A stretch of 64,000 bases of DNA. Origin: Nocardia ignorata NBRC 108230. Lineage in GTDB: Bacteria > Actinomycetota > Actinomycetes > Mycobacteriales > Mycobacteriaceae. Below the pieces are notes generated by a model, which ran no database searches, had not been told where the DNA came from, and worked only from the letters and a program-made list of their open reading frames with translations. Shown here piece after piece: positions 8,804 to 18,079 of this stretch; position 1 is the first letter of the stretch, and the number at the start of each line of letters is the position of its first letter. Position numbers and translations under genes: made by a program. Where the stretch lies: assembly GCF_001612905.1 (NCBI RefSeq), contig NZ_BDBI01000010.1:51777-115776 (forward strand), written 5' to 3'.

Positions 8804-8819
8804 AGCGAATATATTATGT
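8804..8819. promoter_or_regulatory. AT-rich dyad copy 4 (AGCGAATATATTATGT)
   Basis: Matches AATATATTATG of the consensus exactly; about 140 bp upstream of the secreted-protein gene at 8958. Confidence 0.6.
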
Positions 8820-8957
8820 TTTCTGCTCCGATCCGCTTGCGATCCGACGCAGATCTCGCGCTGTCCGGCGGCAGATCCTGCCCACCAGCAAGCCTCCCGT
8901 TACCCCAACTTCGGTGGCCGGCGCGTCAGAACCCCACCCCCCTTCTCGAGGAGCACT

Positions 8958-9656
8958 ATGAAACCCACCCGTCTGGCAGGCGCCTGTGCCGCCACGCTCA
9001 GCGCCCTGGTCCTGACCTCGACCGTCGCCGCCGCCGACCCCCTCAGCGTCGACATCGTCCCCGGCGTGAACTACACCGCGTACAAGGACGGAACCGCGGC
9101 CGTCATCGAGATCGAGCACGGCGCCCTCATCGTGGACAACGGCCAGTTCCAGATCCGGTCCGACCGCGGCGAGATCTTGGCCGGCGTGCCGCTCGAGTTC
9201 AACGTCGACGACATCGCCTTTCCGATCGACGTGGCCATCACCGGCGACACCGCGCGCCTGACCCCGGTGCTCGATCCCGCCCGCGCCCACTACCGACCCG
9301 TCGCGCTCCCCCACCAGGAACAGGCACCGTGGAAATCCCCGTACGACCGTGAGCAGGCCGCCTGGTCGCGGATGACCTCGACCATCTCGATGGGTGCGGC
9401 CGTGGGCGCCCTGGTCGGGGCGGTCGGCGCGGGCACCATCGGGTGTCTGCTCGGCGGCGTGACAGCCGGTGTCGCCACCGGGCCCCTGGCATTGCTGTTC
9501 GGTGCGGGCCCGCTGGCCGGTTGCCTCATCGGCGCCGCCGCCCTGGCCCCGATCGGTGTGCTGACCGGCGCGATCCTGGTCGGCGCTCCGGTAGCGATCG
9601 CGGCCGTCATCCAGTACCAGGACACGGTCAACGCCCCGTTCCCCAGCCAGAAATAG
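8958..9656 (+). CDS. Secreted or membrane-associated protein with glycine-rich C-terminal segment
   Basis: A 232-residue protein with a classic signal peptide (MKPTRLAG, hydrophobic core, cleavage after TVAAADP). A beta-rich middle follows, then a long glycine/alanine-rich hydrophobic stretch from about residue 145 to 220 that resembles a glycine zipper. Similar exported proteins of unknown function are common in Nocardia and Rhodococcus; I do not recognise a characterised relative. A GAGGAG box just upstream supports the ATG. It lies 77 bp upstream of the MFS gene and is probably co-transcribed, suggesting an envelope role in uptake or export of the same compound. No enzymatic motif is seen. 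Confidence 0.75.
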   Translation: MKPTRLAGACAATLSALVLTSTVAAADPLSVDIVPGVNYTAYKDGTAAVIEIEHGALIVDNGQFQIRSDRGEILAGVPLEFNVDDIAFPIDVAITGDTARLTPVLDPARAHYRPVALPHQEQAPWKSPYDREQAAWSRMTSTISMGAAVGALVGAVGAGTIGCLLGGVTAGVATGPLALLFGAGPLAGCLIGAAALAPIGVLTGAILVGAPVAIAAVIQYQDTVNAPFPSQK

Positions 9657-9733
9657 ACGGCCGGTGGGCGGCTCGTCGGGGCCGCCCACCTCGTGCCGAG
9701 CGAAGCGACCCCGAGCCCCCGAAGGACACGCAC

Positions 9734-11044
9734 GTGACACAACTCGCGAAAGAGCAAACCTCGCCCGCCACACCACCACCGACCCCGGGCCCGGGGATAA
9801 CCGGATGGGGTCTGACCGGGATGCTGGTGGTGCTCTACCTCCTCAACGCGTCGGACAAGGCGGTGTTCGGGCTCATCGCCCAGCCGCTGCGCGAGGATCT
9901 GGATCTGAGCGCATCGCAGATCGGGTTCACGGGCAGCCTGTTCTTCCTCGCTTTCACCGTCGGCGGGTTCCTCGCGGGACCGATCAACAAGCTCCTGGCG
10001 CTGCGCTGGTCGATCGCGCTCATCGCGGTGCTGTGGGGTCTGGTCATGCTGCCGCTGGTGGTGTGGGCGACCTTCGCCGTGCTGCTGCTGAGCCGGATGC
10101 TGCTCGGTTTCACGGAAGGGCCCACCTCGGCTCTGCTGCACACCGCGGCGTACTCGTGGCATCCGCCGAACAAGCGCGGACTACCCAGTGGGCTCATTCT
10201 CACGGGCAGCATGCTGGCCAAGATGGCCGTCGTACCCCTGCTGGCGCTGGTCGTCGCGGAGTACGGCTGGCGCGCGGCGATCATCGTGCTCGCGGCCGCG
10301 ACCGCCCTGTGGTGCGTCCCGTGGCTGCTGACGTGGCGGCCGGGCCCGTATCAGGTGGGTGGCAAGCATGCCGCGCCCGAGGACGCCACGACCGAACCCG
10401 CGGTGCCGTGGCGGCGGCTGCTGACGTCGAAGACCTTCGTCTCGGCGGTCGTCGTCGCGATCACCGCGTACGCGCTGATGTCGGTCGTGTTGACTTGGCT
10501 ACCTTCGTATTTCGAACAGGGCCTCGGGTACTCGCGACTGGAGTCGGGCACACTGTTCGCCGCGCCGAGTTTCGTCGGGATCGCCACGCTCGTCGGTGGC
10601 TCGTGGCTCAGCGACCGCGGCGTGAGTCGTGGCCTGTCGACCCGGCTGGTGCGAGTGGTCGTGCCGTGCGTCGGTGTCATGATCGCCGGCGTACTGCTGC
10701 TGAGCCTGCCCCTGCTCGGGTCGCCGCTGCTGGCGGTGATCGCGGTGTCGGTGGCCTACGGCCTGGTGGTGGCGATCTTCCCGCTGCTCAATGCCGCGGT
10801 CATCGCGACGTGCCCGCCGCGCCAGACCGCCGGGGTGATCGGCGCGTTCTTCGCGCTGCAGGCGATCGGCGGCATCATCGGTCCGTGGTCGATGGGGATC
10901 GTGGTCGACGCGTCGGCGAGCAAGGTCGACGGCTATACGGCCGCCTTCCAATGCCTCGGTGTGGTGGGCGCGATCGCCGCGGTGGCGGCGTTGTTCCTCG
11001 CCGATCCGCTCCGCGATCGGGAACGGTTGCGCGTGACTCGCTGA
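9734..11044 (+). CDS. MFS transporter
   Basis: A 436-residue major facilitator with about twelve spans, beginning at WGLTGMLVVLYLLNASDKAVFGL. The conserved loop after span 2 is present in degenerate form (GGFLAGPINKLLALRWS). It resembles anion:cation symporters that take up organic acids. The start is the GTG at 9734 with GAAGG nine bases upstream; the open frame continues upstream but overlaps the end of the preceding gene and is not protein-like there. A strong terminator follows at 11062. Direction and substrate of transport cannot be told from sequence. Confidence 0.88.
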   Translation: MTQLAKEQTSPATPPPTPGPGITGWGLTGMLVVLYLLNASDKAVFGLIAQPLREDLDLSASQIGFTGSLFFLAFTVGGFLAGPINKLLALRWSIALIAVLWGLVMLPLVVWATFAVLLLSRMLLGFTEGPTSALLHTAAYSWHPPNKRGLPSGLILTGSMLAKMAVVPLLALVVAEYGWRAAIIVLAAATALWCVPWLLTWRPGPYQVGGKHAAPEDATTEPAVPWRRLLTSKTFVSAVVVAITAYALMSVVLTWLPSYFEQGLGYSRLESGTLFAAPSFVGIATLVGGSWLSDRGVSRGLSTRLVRVVVPCVGVMIAGVLLLSLPLLGSPLLAVIAVSVAYGLVVAIFPLLNAAVIATCPPRQTAGVIGAFFALQAIGGIIGPWSMGIVVDASASKVDGYTAAFQCLGVVGAIAAVAALFLADPLRDRERLRVTR

Positions 11045-11061
11045 GCCTCGACGAACAGAAG

Positions 11062-11095
11062 AACGGCCGGGAGACTTCATCGTCTCCCGGCCGTT
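11062..11095. terminator. Strong bidirectional intrinsic terminator
   Basis: Fourteen-base perfect arms AACGGCCGGGAGAC (11062-11075) and GTCTCCCGGCCGTT (11082-11095), 6-nt loop, T-run after the plus-strand arm. It lies between convergent MFS and ALDH genes. Confidence 0.85.
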
Positions 11096-11108
11096 TTCGC
11101 TGGGCGGC

Positions 11109-12584
11109 TCAGCCCAGGTTCATGTAGACGGCCTTCGGGTAGAGGTAGCTCTCCACGTGTTCGCGGCCGCCCTTCCAGCCGTAGCCGCTCATCTTCGTTC
11201 CGCCGAAGCCGACCGACGGGTCGAGGATCCCGTAGCAGTTCACCCAGACGGTGCCCGCGTTGATGCCGCGCGACACCTTGTGCGCGGTGCTGAGATCCCT
11301 GGTCCAGACCCCACCGGCCAGCCCGTACGGGGTGGCGTTGGCCAGGCGCAGCGCCTCCTCGGTGTCGTCGAACGGGATCACCGTCGCCACCGGGCCGAAG
11401 ATCTCCTCCTGCGCGATGGTCATCTCGTTGGTGGCCGAGGCGAACACCGTGGGCTCGACGAAGAAGCCCGATGCGCGGTCGCCGTCGAGCCGCTTGCCGC
11501 CGCTGACCAATTCGGCCTCACCGGAACCGATGTCGATGTAGTTCAGCACCCGGTCGAGTTGGCGCTGTGAGATCAGCGGGCCCAGTTGGCTGTTCGGGTC
11601 GAGGCCGTCACCCACCCGGATCGTCTTGGTGAATTCGGCCATGCGCGAGACGAATTCGTCGTGAATCGAGCGCTGGACGAAGATACGGGTGCCGGCCACG
11701 CAGACCTGACCGCTGTTGGTGTACACGCCCATCGCCGCGCCCGGCACCGCCAGATCCAGATCGGCATCGGCGAAGACGATGTCGGGCGACTTGCCACCGA
11801 GCTCGAGCTGCAGCCGCTTCATGTTCCCGGCCGAGGCGCGCACGATGGTCTGGGCGGTACCGACCGAACCGGTGAACGCGATGCGGTCCACACCGGGGTG
11901 CTCGGCCAACGCCGCGCCCGCGTCCTTGCCGTAACCGGTGACCACGTTGACGACACCGTCGGGAACGCCCGCCTCGGTGAGCAATTCGGCCACCCGCAGC
12001 ACCGACAGCGACGCGTCCTCGGCAGGCTTGAGGACGGCGGTGCAGCCGGTCGCCAGGGCCGGGCCGAAGATCCACCAGAGACCGATGAGCGGGCCGTTCC
12101 ACGGGATGATCCCGCCGACCACACCGACGGGTTCGCGGTAGCGCAGGGTCAGGAAGTCACCGGGCAGCGAGTTCGGCGGCGTGCTCGCGGTGCCCGCGTC
12201 GACCTGGGAGGCGAAGAACTGCAGTACCTGCGAGGTCCACTCGCGCAGGCCGCGCGTGCGGGTCAGCGGGGCGCCCATGTCCAGGGTCTCGATGGTGGCG
12301 AGTTCTTCGAAGTTCTCGAGCACCAAATCGTGGACACGCAGGATCAGCGAGCGACGCTGGTGCGGGGTCCAGCGGCTCCATTCGCCCTCGAAGGCGGTGC
12401 GGGCAGCCGCGACGGCGGCGTCCACATCAGCGGCGCCGCTCGCGGCGATGGTGCCCATGGTGGCACCAGTGGCGGGGTTGACGACGTCGATGGTCTCGCC
12501 CGAGGCGGCGGGCACCCAGCGTCCGCCGATCAGGTTGTGCTTGGCCGTGCCGACGAACGCGGGCACCGGATGGGTGGTGGTCAT
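11109..12584 (-). CDS. NAD(P)-dependent aldehyde dehydrogenase (operon A)
   Basis: A 491-residue aldehyde dehydrogenase, the family's usual length. Catalytic Cys295 is in TNSGQVCVAGTR and the general base Glu261 in LELGGKSPD; the cofactor motif FTGSVGTAQ is at about residue 238. It should oxidise an aldehyde to the acid, probably the product of the neighbouring zinc alcohol dehydrogenase, from which it is separated by 33 bp. A GGAGAGA box precedes the ATG. It is the last gene of operon A and ends at a strong terminator. Confidence 0.94.
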   Translation of the reverse strand: MTTTHPVPAFVGTAKHNLIGGRWVPAASGETIDVVNPATGATMGTIAASGAADVDAAVAAARTAFEGEWSRWTPHQRRSLILRVHDLVLENFEELATIETLDMGAPLTRTRGLREWTSQVLQFFASQVDAGTASTPPNSLPGDFLTLRYREPVGVVGGIIPWNGPLIGLWWIFGPALATGCTAVLKPAEDASLSVLRVAELLTEAGVPDGVVNVVTGYGKDAGAALAEHPGVDRIAFTGSVGTAQTIVRASAGNMKRLQLELGGKSPDIVFADADLDLAVPGAAMGVYTNSGQVCVAGTRIFVQRSIHDEFVSRMAEFTKTIRVGDGLDPNSQLGPLISQRQLDRVLNYIDIGSGEAELVSGGKRLDGDRASGFFVEPTVFASATNEMTIAQEEIFGPVATVIPFDDTEEALRLANATPYGLAGGVWTRDLSTAHKVSRGINAGTVWVNCYGILDPSVGFGGTKMSGYGWKGGREHVESYLYPKAVYMNLG

Positions 12585-12617
12585 AGATCTCTCCGAATCA
12601 ACGAAAGGACGTGGGGG

Positions 12618-13634
12618 TCAGTCGAAAAGGAAGACGCCCTTGCCCGCGTCCTGCTTGTCGAACCATCGGTAGGCCTCTTCCGCCTGCTCGAGGGTCCAGG
12701 TGTGCGAATACAGGTCGTCGACCGGAAGATTGTGCGCCACAACGTAATCGGCGCAGCGTGCCTGTTCGATCGTCGACATGGTCCAGGACGTCATCAGCGT
12801 CCACTGATTCTTGTAGACGGACTGGGTCGTGAACTCGACGTGCCCGGGCAAGCCGATGAACACGGCCCGGCCGAAGGTGCCGAGCACGGCCAGGGCGTCC
12901 TCACCGGCCCGGCCGGAGGTCTCCAGCACGACGTCGGCCTTACGGCCGCCGGTGTGTTCGGCGACGACCTCGGCCACGGACTGCTCGCGGGAGTTGACGA
13001 CGATGTCGGCACCGAACCGTTCGCTCTCGGCGAGTCTGCGGTTGTCGACGTCGACAGCGATCACGCGGGCGCCCATCGACGCCGCGAACATCGTCGCCGA
13101 AAGGCCGACCGGCCCTTGCCCGAAGACCACCGTGGTCGTGTCCGCGACGCCACCGGCACGCTTGATCGCACCCCACGCCGTCCCGGTGCCGCACCCGATG
13201 GCCGCGCCTGCCTTGAACGACAGTCCTTCCGGCATCGGCAGCAGCGCCGCCGTCGGCACCAGGGCGAAGGAGGTGTGGCCGCCGTTGACGTGCACCGCCA
13301 TGGTCTTGCCGGGTGCGGTCTCACACATCTGCGGCCAGCCCGCACGGCAACGGCGACAGGTGTTGCAGCCGAAGTAGTGGTGGATCATCACCCGGTCGCC
13401 GACGGCGAAGCGGGCCGGGTCGACACCGTCGCCGACCACGTACACCTCACCGCACGGTTCGTGACCCTGGATCACCCCGTGGTCGAAATCGAAAGCGCCG
13501 TGGTAGAAGTGCAGGTCGGAGCCGCACATTCCCGAGGCGCGGATCTTCACCACGACTTCGCCGTAGCCCGGTTCGGGTTCGGGGAAGTCCTTCAGCACCG
13601 TGGTGCCGTCTCCCGGGAACAAGATCCCCTTCAT
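12618..13634 (-). CDS. Zinc-dependent alcohol dehydrogenase (operon A)
   Basis: A 338-residue MDR alcohol dehydrogenase. Catalytic zinc ligands are Cys37 (SGMCGSD) and His58 with Glu59 (GHE), and structural-zinc cysteines are 90, 93, 96 and 104 (GCNTCRRCRAGWPQMC). The Rossmann glycine motif is VFGQGPVGLSA. The ATG at 13634 is chosen for the AGGAGA box six bases upstream. With the ALDH it would convert an alcohol to an acid. It is 29 bp downstream of HyuB in the same operon, which suggests that the carboxylase-like complex and this pair act on the same compound. Confidence 0.93.
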   Translation of the reverse strand: MKGILFPGDGTTVLKDFPEPEPGYGEVVVKIRASGMCGSDLHFYHGAFDFDHGVIQGHEPCGEVYVVGDGVDPARFAVGDRVMIHHYFGCNTCRRCRAGWPQMCETAPGKTMAVHVNGGHTSFALVPTAALLPMPEGLSFKAGAAIGCGTGTAWGAIKRAGGVADTTTVVFGQGPVGLSATMFAASMGARVIAVDVDNRRLAESERFGADIVVNSREQSVAEVVAEHTGGRKADVVLETSGRAGEDALAVLGTFGRAVFIGLPGHVEFTTQSVYKNQWTLMTSWTMSTIEQARCADYVVAHNLPVDDLYSHTWTLEQAEEAYRWFDKQDAGKGVFLFD

Positions 13635-13663
13635 CAGTTTTCTCCTGTCTCGTGCGAGCAAAA

Positions 13664-15610
13664 TCAGGCGGAGGGGCGGGCGCGCAGCCGCGCTGTCGCC
13701 TCGTGATCGATGCGCAGGCCCTCGGGGTCGAGGTGCGGGTCGCCCTCGACGACGACCCCGTAGTCGCGCGCGGCGCCCTCGACACTCACGTACTCGTTAC
13801 GGACGTCGGCCAGCACCCGCTCCGGATCACGCCGCATCGGATCGCCCCATCCGCCACCACCATTGGTGAGGCAGCGCAGGATCGTGTTCGGTCCGGTCGA
13901 CCACACCTGCTCGGCGGCGAAGTAGTGGTAGCGGCCGTCGACCGAGTCCAGCGCCTTGGTTTCCGGATCGAGCACCCCGGCGACGGGCACGCTGTCGGCA
14001 TAAACCTGCGAGTCGGTGCCGAGCAGGCCGGGGGTCGCGCCGTCCGCGCCCGGCGGGAACAGCCACATCGCCCCGGTCGGCCCGGCCTGTCCGCCGTTGG
14101 CGCCGACACCCGAGGGCTGCTTGGTGCGGAACGGTGACAGGTAGTGCGTGCCGGCAGTGAGCCACAGCGCGTCCTTGAGATTGGCCGCCCCGCCGCGGAA
14201 GGTGCCCGCGCCGCCGGTGTCGATGGCGTGTTCCTTGCGCAACAGCACCACCGGGGACTCACGTTCGATCGTCTCGGTCGCGGGGTCGAGGTTGTTGAGC
14301 GTGAACAGGACGGTGTAGCTGTCGCCGTCGCCGACATGCGTCGCGCCCCACGGTCCGTGTTCGCCGCCGCACTGGGTGGCCGAGGTCCACGGGGTGCCGT
14401 CGGCCCGCAGGCCGGAGGCGTTGTGGGTGTTGGTGGAGCCGTAGTCACCACCGACGCCGTGCTTGCCGAGGACGGGGTTGAGCGCGTCGAAGATCGCCGA
14501 CGCCACAGCGCCGGAGGCTTCCCAGAACATCATGATGCCGCCGTCTGGTGGCAGCGAGGAGACGATGGTGCCCGGGGGCACCGCAAGGTCGACGTTGCGC
14601 CAGGTGCCGGAGGTGAACGGCACCTTCGGGTCGAGCAGCATCGTGAGGGCGACGCCCACAGCGGTTTTGGCGTCGAGCACACCGCAGTTGATGCAGGTCC
14701 TGGCCTGCGGCGAGGTGCCGGACAGGTCGATCTCCATGTCCTCGCCGCGCTTGCGCACGAGCACCCGCACCGTGTAGTCGACGGTGTCGTCGAGACCGTC
14801 GGCGTCGATCAGCGCCGAGCCCGCGTAGTCTCCGTCGGGTACCAGTGCGATCGCGTCGCGCATGCGCTCGGCCGAGGTGTCGCAGGAATAGTCCAACGTG
14901 CCGAGATAGGCCGCGAGACCGTACCTTTCGATGTTCTCCAGGATCAGCCGCTCCCCCAGCTTCAGCTGCTGGAAGATGCTCTTGAAGTCGGGCAGCAGCA
15001 TGCCGCCCCAGCGGGTGTTGTCGAAGATCAGGCTGAAGGTGGAGCGCACCGGTTCGTCTTGTGCCCAAAGCAGCATGGGCGGGATGACGAGGCCGTTCTC
15101 GTAGACATTGCTCTTGGTCGCGGAGAAACCGCCGGGCACCGTGCCACCCATGTCGAGTTGATGCGCACACATGGTGACGAAGGAGACGATCTCTCCGTCG
15201 ACGAACACCGGGCGGGTGAACGCCACATCGTTCACGTGCCTGCCACCTCGGTACGGGTCGTTGCAGATCAACACGTCACCGGGTCGCAGGTTCTCGGGCC
15301 CGTACTCCTCCACGGCGTTGCGGACCGCGTCACCCATCGTGCCGAGGAACACGACCAGGCTGTTGCTGACCACGGCCATCGGATAGCCCTTGTTCGCGGG
15401 ACCGCTGATGGTGCAGGCGAAGTCGTACCAGTCGCGGATGATCGGCGAGAACGCCTCGCGCATGAAACCGGTGGACATGTGCTCGACCGCGTAGCGCAGC
15501 CGGTTGGTGATCACGGTGGCACTGAACCGGTCGGCACCGTAGCGCTCGCGGAACAGGGCGTCGGACAGGTCGCGCAGCCGGGGGGCGGCGGGGATGGTCG
15601 GACTGGACAT
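13664..15610 (-). CDS. HyuB / acetone-carboxylase-alpha-like large subunit (operon A)
   Basis: A 648-residue hydantoinase B/oxoprolinase-family protein. Members include 5-oxoprolinase, N-methylhydantoinase B and the catalytic subunits of acetone and acetophenone carboxylase. Family landmarks are ICNDPYRGGRHVNDVAF near residue 112, AHQLDMGGTVPGGF, the DYSCDTSAERMRDAI region and the C-terminal GGGGWGDP. The start lies 1 nt from the HyuA stop, so the two are translated together. Combined with a tiny zinc-ribbon gene upstream, the set resembles ketone carboxylases more than simple hydantoinases; this is inference. It is paralogous to the gene at 22383. Confidence 0.9.
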   Translation of the reverse strand: MSSPTIPAAPRLRDLSDALFRERYGADRFSATVITNRLRYAVEHMSTGFMREAFSPIIRDWYDFACTISGPANKGYPMAVVSNSLVVFLGTMGDAVRNAVEEYGPENLRPGDVLICNDPYRGGRHVNDVAFTRPVFVDGEIVSFVTMCAHQLDMGGTVPGGFSATKSNVYENGLVIPPMLLWAQDEPVRSTFSLIFDNTRWGGMLLPDFKSIFQQLKLGERLILENIERYGLAAYLGTLDYSCDTSAERMRDAIALVPDGDYAGSALIDADGLDDTVDYTVRVLVRKRGEDMEIDLSGTSPQARTCINCGVLDAKTAVGVALTMLLDPKVPFTSGTWRNVDLAVPPGTIVSSLPPDGGIMMFWEASGAVASAIFDALNPVLGKHGVGGDYGSTNTHNASGLRADGTPWTSATQCGGEHGPWGATHVGDGDSYTVLFTLNNLDPATETIERESPVVLLRKEHAIDTGGAGTFRGGAANLKDALWLTAGTHYLSPFRTKQPSGVGANGGQAGPTGAMWLFPPGADGATPGLLGTDSQVYADSVPVAGVLDPETKALDSVDGRYHYFAAEQVWSTGPNTILRCLTNGGGGWGDPMRRDPERVLADVRNEYVSVEGAARDYGVVVEGDPHLDPEGLRIDHEATARLRARPSA

Positions 15611-15611
15611 G

Positions 15612-17654
15612 TCACTTCCTCCGGATCACGATTTCGCCGTACATACCGACGGTGGCCTGCTGGCCCGCGCCGATATGAGTGGTTGACAGTTCTTCCTCGA
15701 CCACGGCGGGTCCGTCGAGCACATCGCCTGCGCGCAGGCTCGTGCGGTCGTAGACGTGGGCCTGCTGGGCGCCGATACCGTCCGAATCGAGGTCACCCAG
15801 GTACCGCAGCGTGACGGTGCGGCGAGGGGTGAGTGGACCGTCGCCCACGGAACGGGCCGGGAGCTCGGCGTATTCGACCTTGGGGGTGTCGAGGATCGCG
15901 CGCACCCGGAACGTCACGCCTTCGACGGGCATGATCTCGAAGCGGTTGCCCGAACGGGCCTCGTAAGTGTCGTGGAAGGCCGACACCATGGTGGCGACGG
16001 CGGCGTCATCGATGGTGCCGCTCGGCACCGGCACGAACGGGGTCTCCCAGCTCTGCCCGGCCAGGTGCGCGTCCATGCTGCGCAGCATCCGCACCGAGCC
16101 GCCACCGGTGCGCGCCCGCAGCTGTTCCTCCATCTCGGTGAACAGCTTGTCGATCGCGGGGGCGGTGTCGCCGGTGAGCATGAGGTAGGCGCTGCGGTCG
16201 ACGGTGAAAACCTGGTCGGTGGAGAGCAATCCGACCGCGGAGAACAGGCCGGGGTTCGGCGGCACGATCACCTGCTTGCACTGCACGGTGTCGAGTACCG
16301 CGGGCAGCAGCATCGGGCCCGCGGCGCCGAAGGCGACCAGGCTGTAGTCGCGGGGGTCGACACCGTTCTTGATGGCGACGTTGAACACGCCCTCGGCCAT
16401 GTTGTTGACCGCCATCTCGTAGGCGTAGCGAACCCGGTGCGCCAGATCCAGCTCGGTGTCGAGGGACTCGAAGGCCCGCCGCGACGCGTCGGCGTCGAGC
16501 TGCACTTCGCCGCCCGCGAAGTCGTCCGCATCGAGGATCCCGATCAGCAGGCAGGTGTCGGTCGTTGTCGGCTGGGTGCCGCCACGGCCGTAACAGGCCG
16601 GTCCGGGTTGTGCCCGCGCGCTGTCGGGGCCGACCTGGATCTCGCCCGCGGTACCGATCGACACGATGCTGCCTCCGCCCGCGCCGATGCTGGAGATGTC
16701 GTTGGCCAGCGCATTGACCACGAGGTCGTGCTCGAGTTCGAAGGTGGTGTTCACGAACGGTTCGCCACCGCTGACCACGCTGATGTCACAGGAGGTGCCG
16801 CCCACGTCGGCACACAGCAGGTCGCTCTCCGCGATCAGCGCACCGAAGTGCGCGCACGCGACGGTTCCGGCCGCAGGGCCGGAGAAGACGATGCGGAACG
16901 GCTGCTCCATCGCCTGGGCCGAGGGCACCAGTGTCGCCGCGCAGTCCGCGAAGTTGAGCTGACCGGCGAAACCGAGTTCGCTCAGGCCCTTCTCCAGACC
17001 CGCGGTGTAGTCGGAGTAGATGATCTTCATCAGCGTGTCGATCACCGTGGTGGAGGCGCGGGCGTATTCCTTGGCCAGTGGCGACACCTCGCTCGAAATC
17101 GAGCACGGCACGTCGCCGAGCACCTCACGCACCAGCTCACGCAGCCGCAGTTCGTGCACGGGATCGACGTAGGCGTTGATCAGGCAGATCGCGACGCCCG
17201 CGACCTCGCATCGGCGCAGCACCTCGAGTTCGGTCCTGGCCTGGTCCTCGTCGAGGTCGAACAGCACACCGCCGTCAGCGGTGATGCGCTCGTGGATGCC
17301 GCGCCGTAGGTAGCGCTGCACCAGTGGCCGCGAGGCATCGCCGAAACTGCGCCGCCAGTGCGGGTCGAGGATGGCTTCGGCCGGGCGCCAGACCCGGCCC
17401 ATGTCGAGGATGTCGCGGTGGCCCTCAGTGGTCAGGAAGCCGATCTTGGGCAGCTGGCGGGTGATCACGGCGTTGAGCCCGTGCGTGCTGGCGTGGTTGA
17501 ACACCGCGGCGTCGGCGACGCCGAGGACCTCCGCGCCGCGCAGGACGGGACCCGCGACCTCGGCGTAGTCGGTGGAAATCTTGGCGGTGTGGATCCGCCC
17601 GTCGCGCCAGGCGACGACGTCGGTGAACGTGCCGCCCACATCGACTGCGATCAT
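15612..17654 (-). CDS. HyuA / acetone-carboxylase-beta-like ATP-binding subunit (operon A)
   Basis: A 680-residue hydantoinase A/oxoprolinase-family protein. The N-terminal phosphate-binding motif VDVGGTFTDVVAW is at residues 3-15, and the second ATPase-fold motif VGGTSCDISVVSGG is in the middle. The family uses ATP to activate amide or ketone substrates. The ATG at 17654 has AGGAGA seven bases upstream; the open frame extends further but overlaps the small gene at 17681 and is not protein-like. It pairs with HyuB at 13664 and the zinc ribbon at 17681. Confidence 0.92.
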   Translation of the reverse strand: MIAVDVGGTFTDVVAWRDGRIHTAKISTDYAEVAGPVLRGAEVLGVADAAVFNHASTHGLNAVITRQLPKIGFLTTEGHRDILDMGRVWRPAEAILDPHWRRSFGDASRPLVQRYLRRGIHERITADGGVLFDLDEDQARTELEVLRRCEVAGVAICLINAYVDPVHELRLRELVREVLGDVPCSISSEVSPLAKEYARASTTVIDTLMKIIYSDYTAGLEKGLSELGFAGQLNFADCAATLVPSAQAMEQPFRIVFSGPAAGTVACAHFGALIAESDLLCADVGGTSCDISVVSGGEPFVNTTFELEHDLVVNALANDISSIGAGGGSIVSIGTAGEIQVGPDSARAQPGPACYGRGGTQPTTTDTCLLIGILDADDFAGGEVQLDADASRRAFESLDTELDLAHRVRYAYEMAVNNMAEGVFNVAIKNGVDPRDYSLVAFGAAGPMLLPAVLDTVQCKQVIVPPNPGLFSAVGLLSTDQVFTVDRSAYLMLTGDTAPAIDKLFTEMEEQLRARTGGGSVRMLRSMDAHLAGQSWETPFVPVPSGTIDDAAVATMVSAFHDTYEARSGNRFEIMPVEGVTFRVRAILDTPKVEYAELPARSVGDGPLTPRRTVTLRYLGDLDSDGIGAQQAHVYDRTSLRAGDVLDGPAVVEEELSTTHIGAGQQATVGMYGEIVIRRK

Positions 17655-17680
17655 GGGTGTCTCCTGAAATGGTTCGGTGC

Positions 17681-17890
17681 TCAGACGAGGTCGGCGAGCA
17701 GCTGGATGGGGCCGAGGCGGTGCCAGGGTTCCCGCGACACGGAGTGCAGGCAGCGCTGGCACTTGACCACCTGCACCCAGCCCTGCTCGGCGACGACGGG
17801 GTACGCGCGCAGTTCGGCGGCGCCACATCGTGGGCAGGTGCCGTCGCGGGGTTCGCGATCCACCTCGAGTGGTGTGGGTGCGTCAGCCAT
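17681..17890 (-). CDS. Tiny zinc-ribbon subunit of the carboxylase-like complex (operon A)
   Basis: A 69-residue protein with two CxxC knuckles, CPRCGAAEL and VKCQRCLHSV, that should bind one zinc. It is clearly related to the 86-residue protein at 24317 (shared CPxCGAAEL, YPV and VKCQRC). Both sit next to a HyuA/HyuB pair, so it is probably a small subunit comparable in position to the small subunits of acetone or acetophenone carboxylase, though much shorter. GTAGGAGGA precedes the ATG strongly. It is the first gene of operon A; an AT-rich dyad lies about 135 bp upstream. Confidence 0.8.
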   Translation of the reverse strand: MADAPTPLEVDREPRDGTCPRCGAAELRAYPVVAEQGWVQVVKCQRCLHSVSREPWHRLGPIQLLADLV

Positions 17891-18024
17891 GGCTGGGTCC
17901 TCCTACGGCGAAGAATGTGCGGCCGGGATGCCGTGAGGACGACGGTAGGATCGGGAGACCTGGGTCACAATCCGCTCGGCGAAGGTGCACTGTCCATCGA
18001 GCGAAGCACCTCTGGAATCGCAGA

Positions 18025-18042
18025 ACGTATATTATATTGATT
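18025..18042. promoter_or_regulatory. AT-rich dyad copy 5 (ACGTATATTATATTGATT)
   Basis: It lies in the divergent region between operon A (start 17890) and the AraC gene (start 18080). It is a variant of the consensus with a one-base-shifted core. Confidence 0.5.
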
Positions 18043-18079
18043 ATGTGATACCCATCACGCCTGAAAGGAGGGTCTGCCG

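Larger units (their letters stand above)
8543..8957. other. Divergent control region, TRAP operon / secreted protein
   Basis: No gene is supported here. It holds two AT-rich dyads, 8686-8701 facing the TRAP operon and 8804-8819 facing the gene at 8958, about 120 bp apart. Confidence 0.6.

Noticed and set aside
11586..13706. A 706-codon open frame on the plus strand opposite the ALDH and ADH genes
   Set aside because: It lies antisense to two genes with intact catalytic motifs. Its composition (runs of Arg, Gly, Val, Asp) is the mirror of GC-rich third positions, and it has no domain or ribosome binding site.
14144..15814. A 556-codon plus-strand frame opposite HyuB
   Set aside because: Shadow of a well-supported gene.
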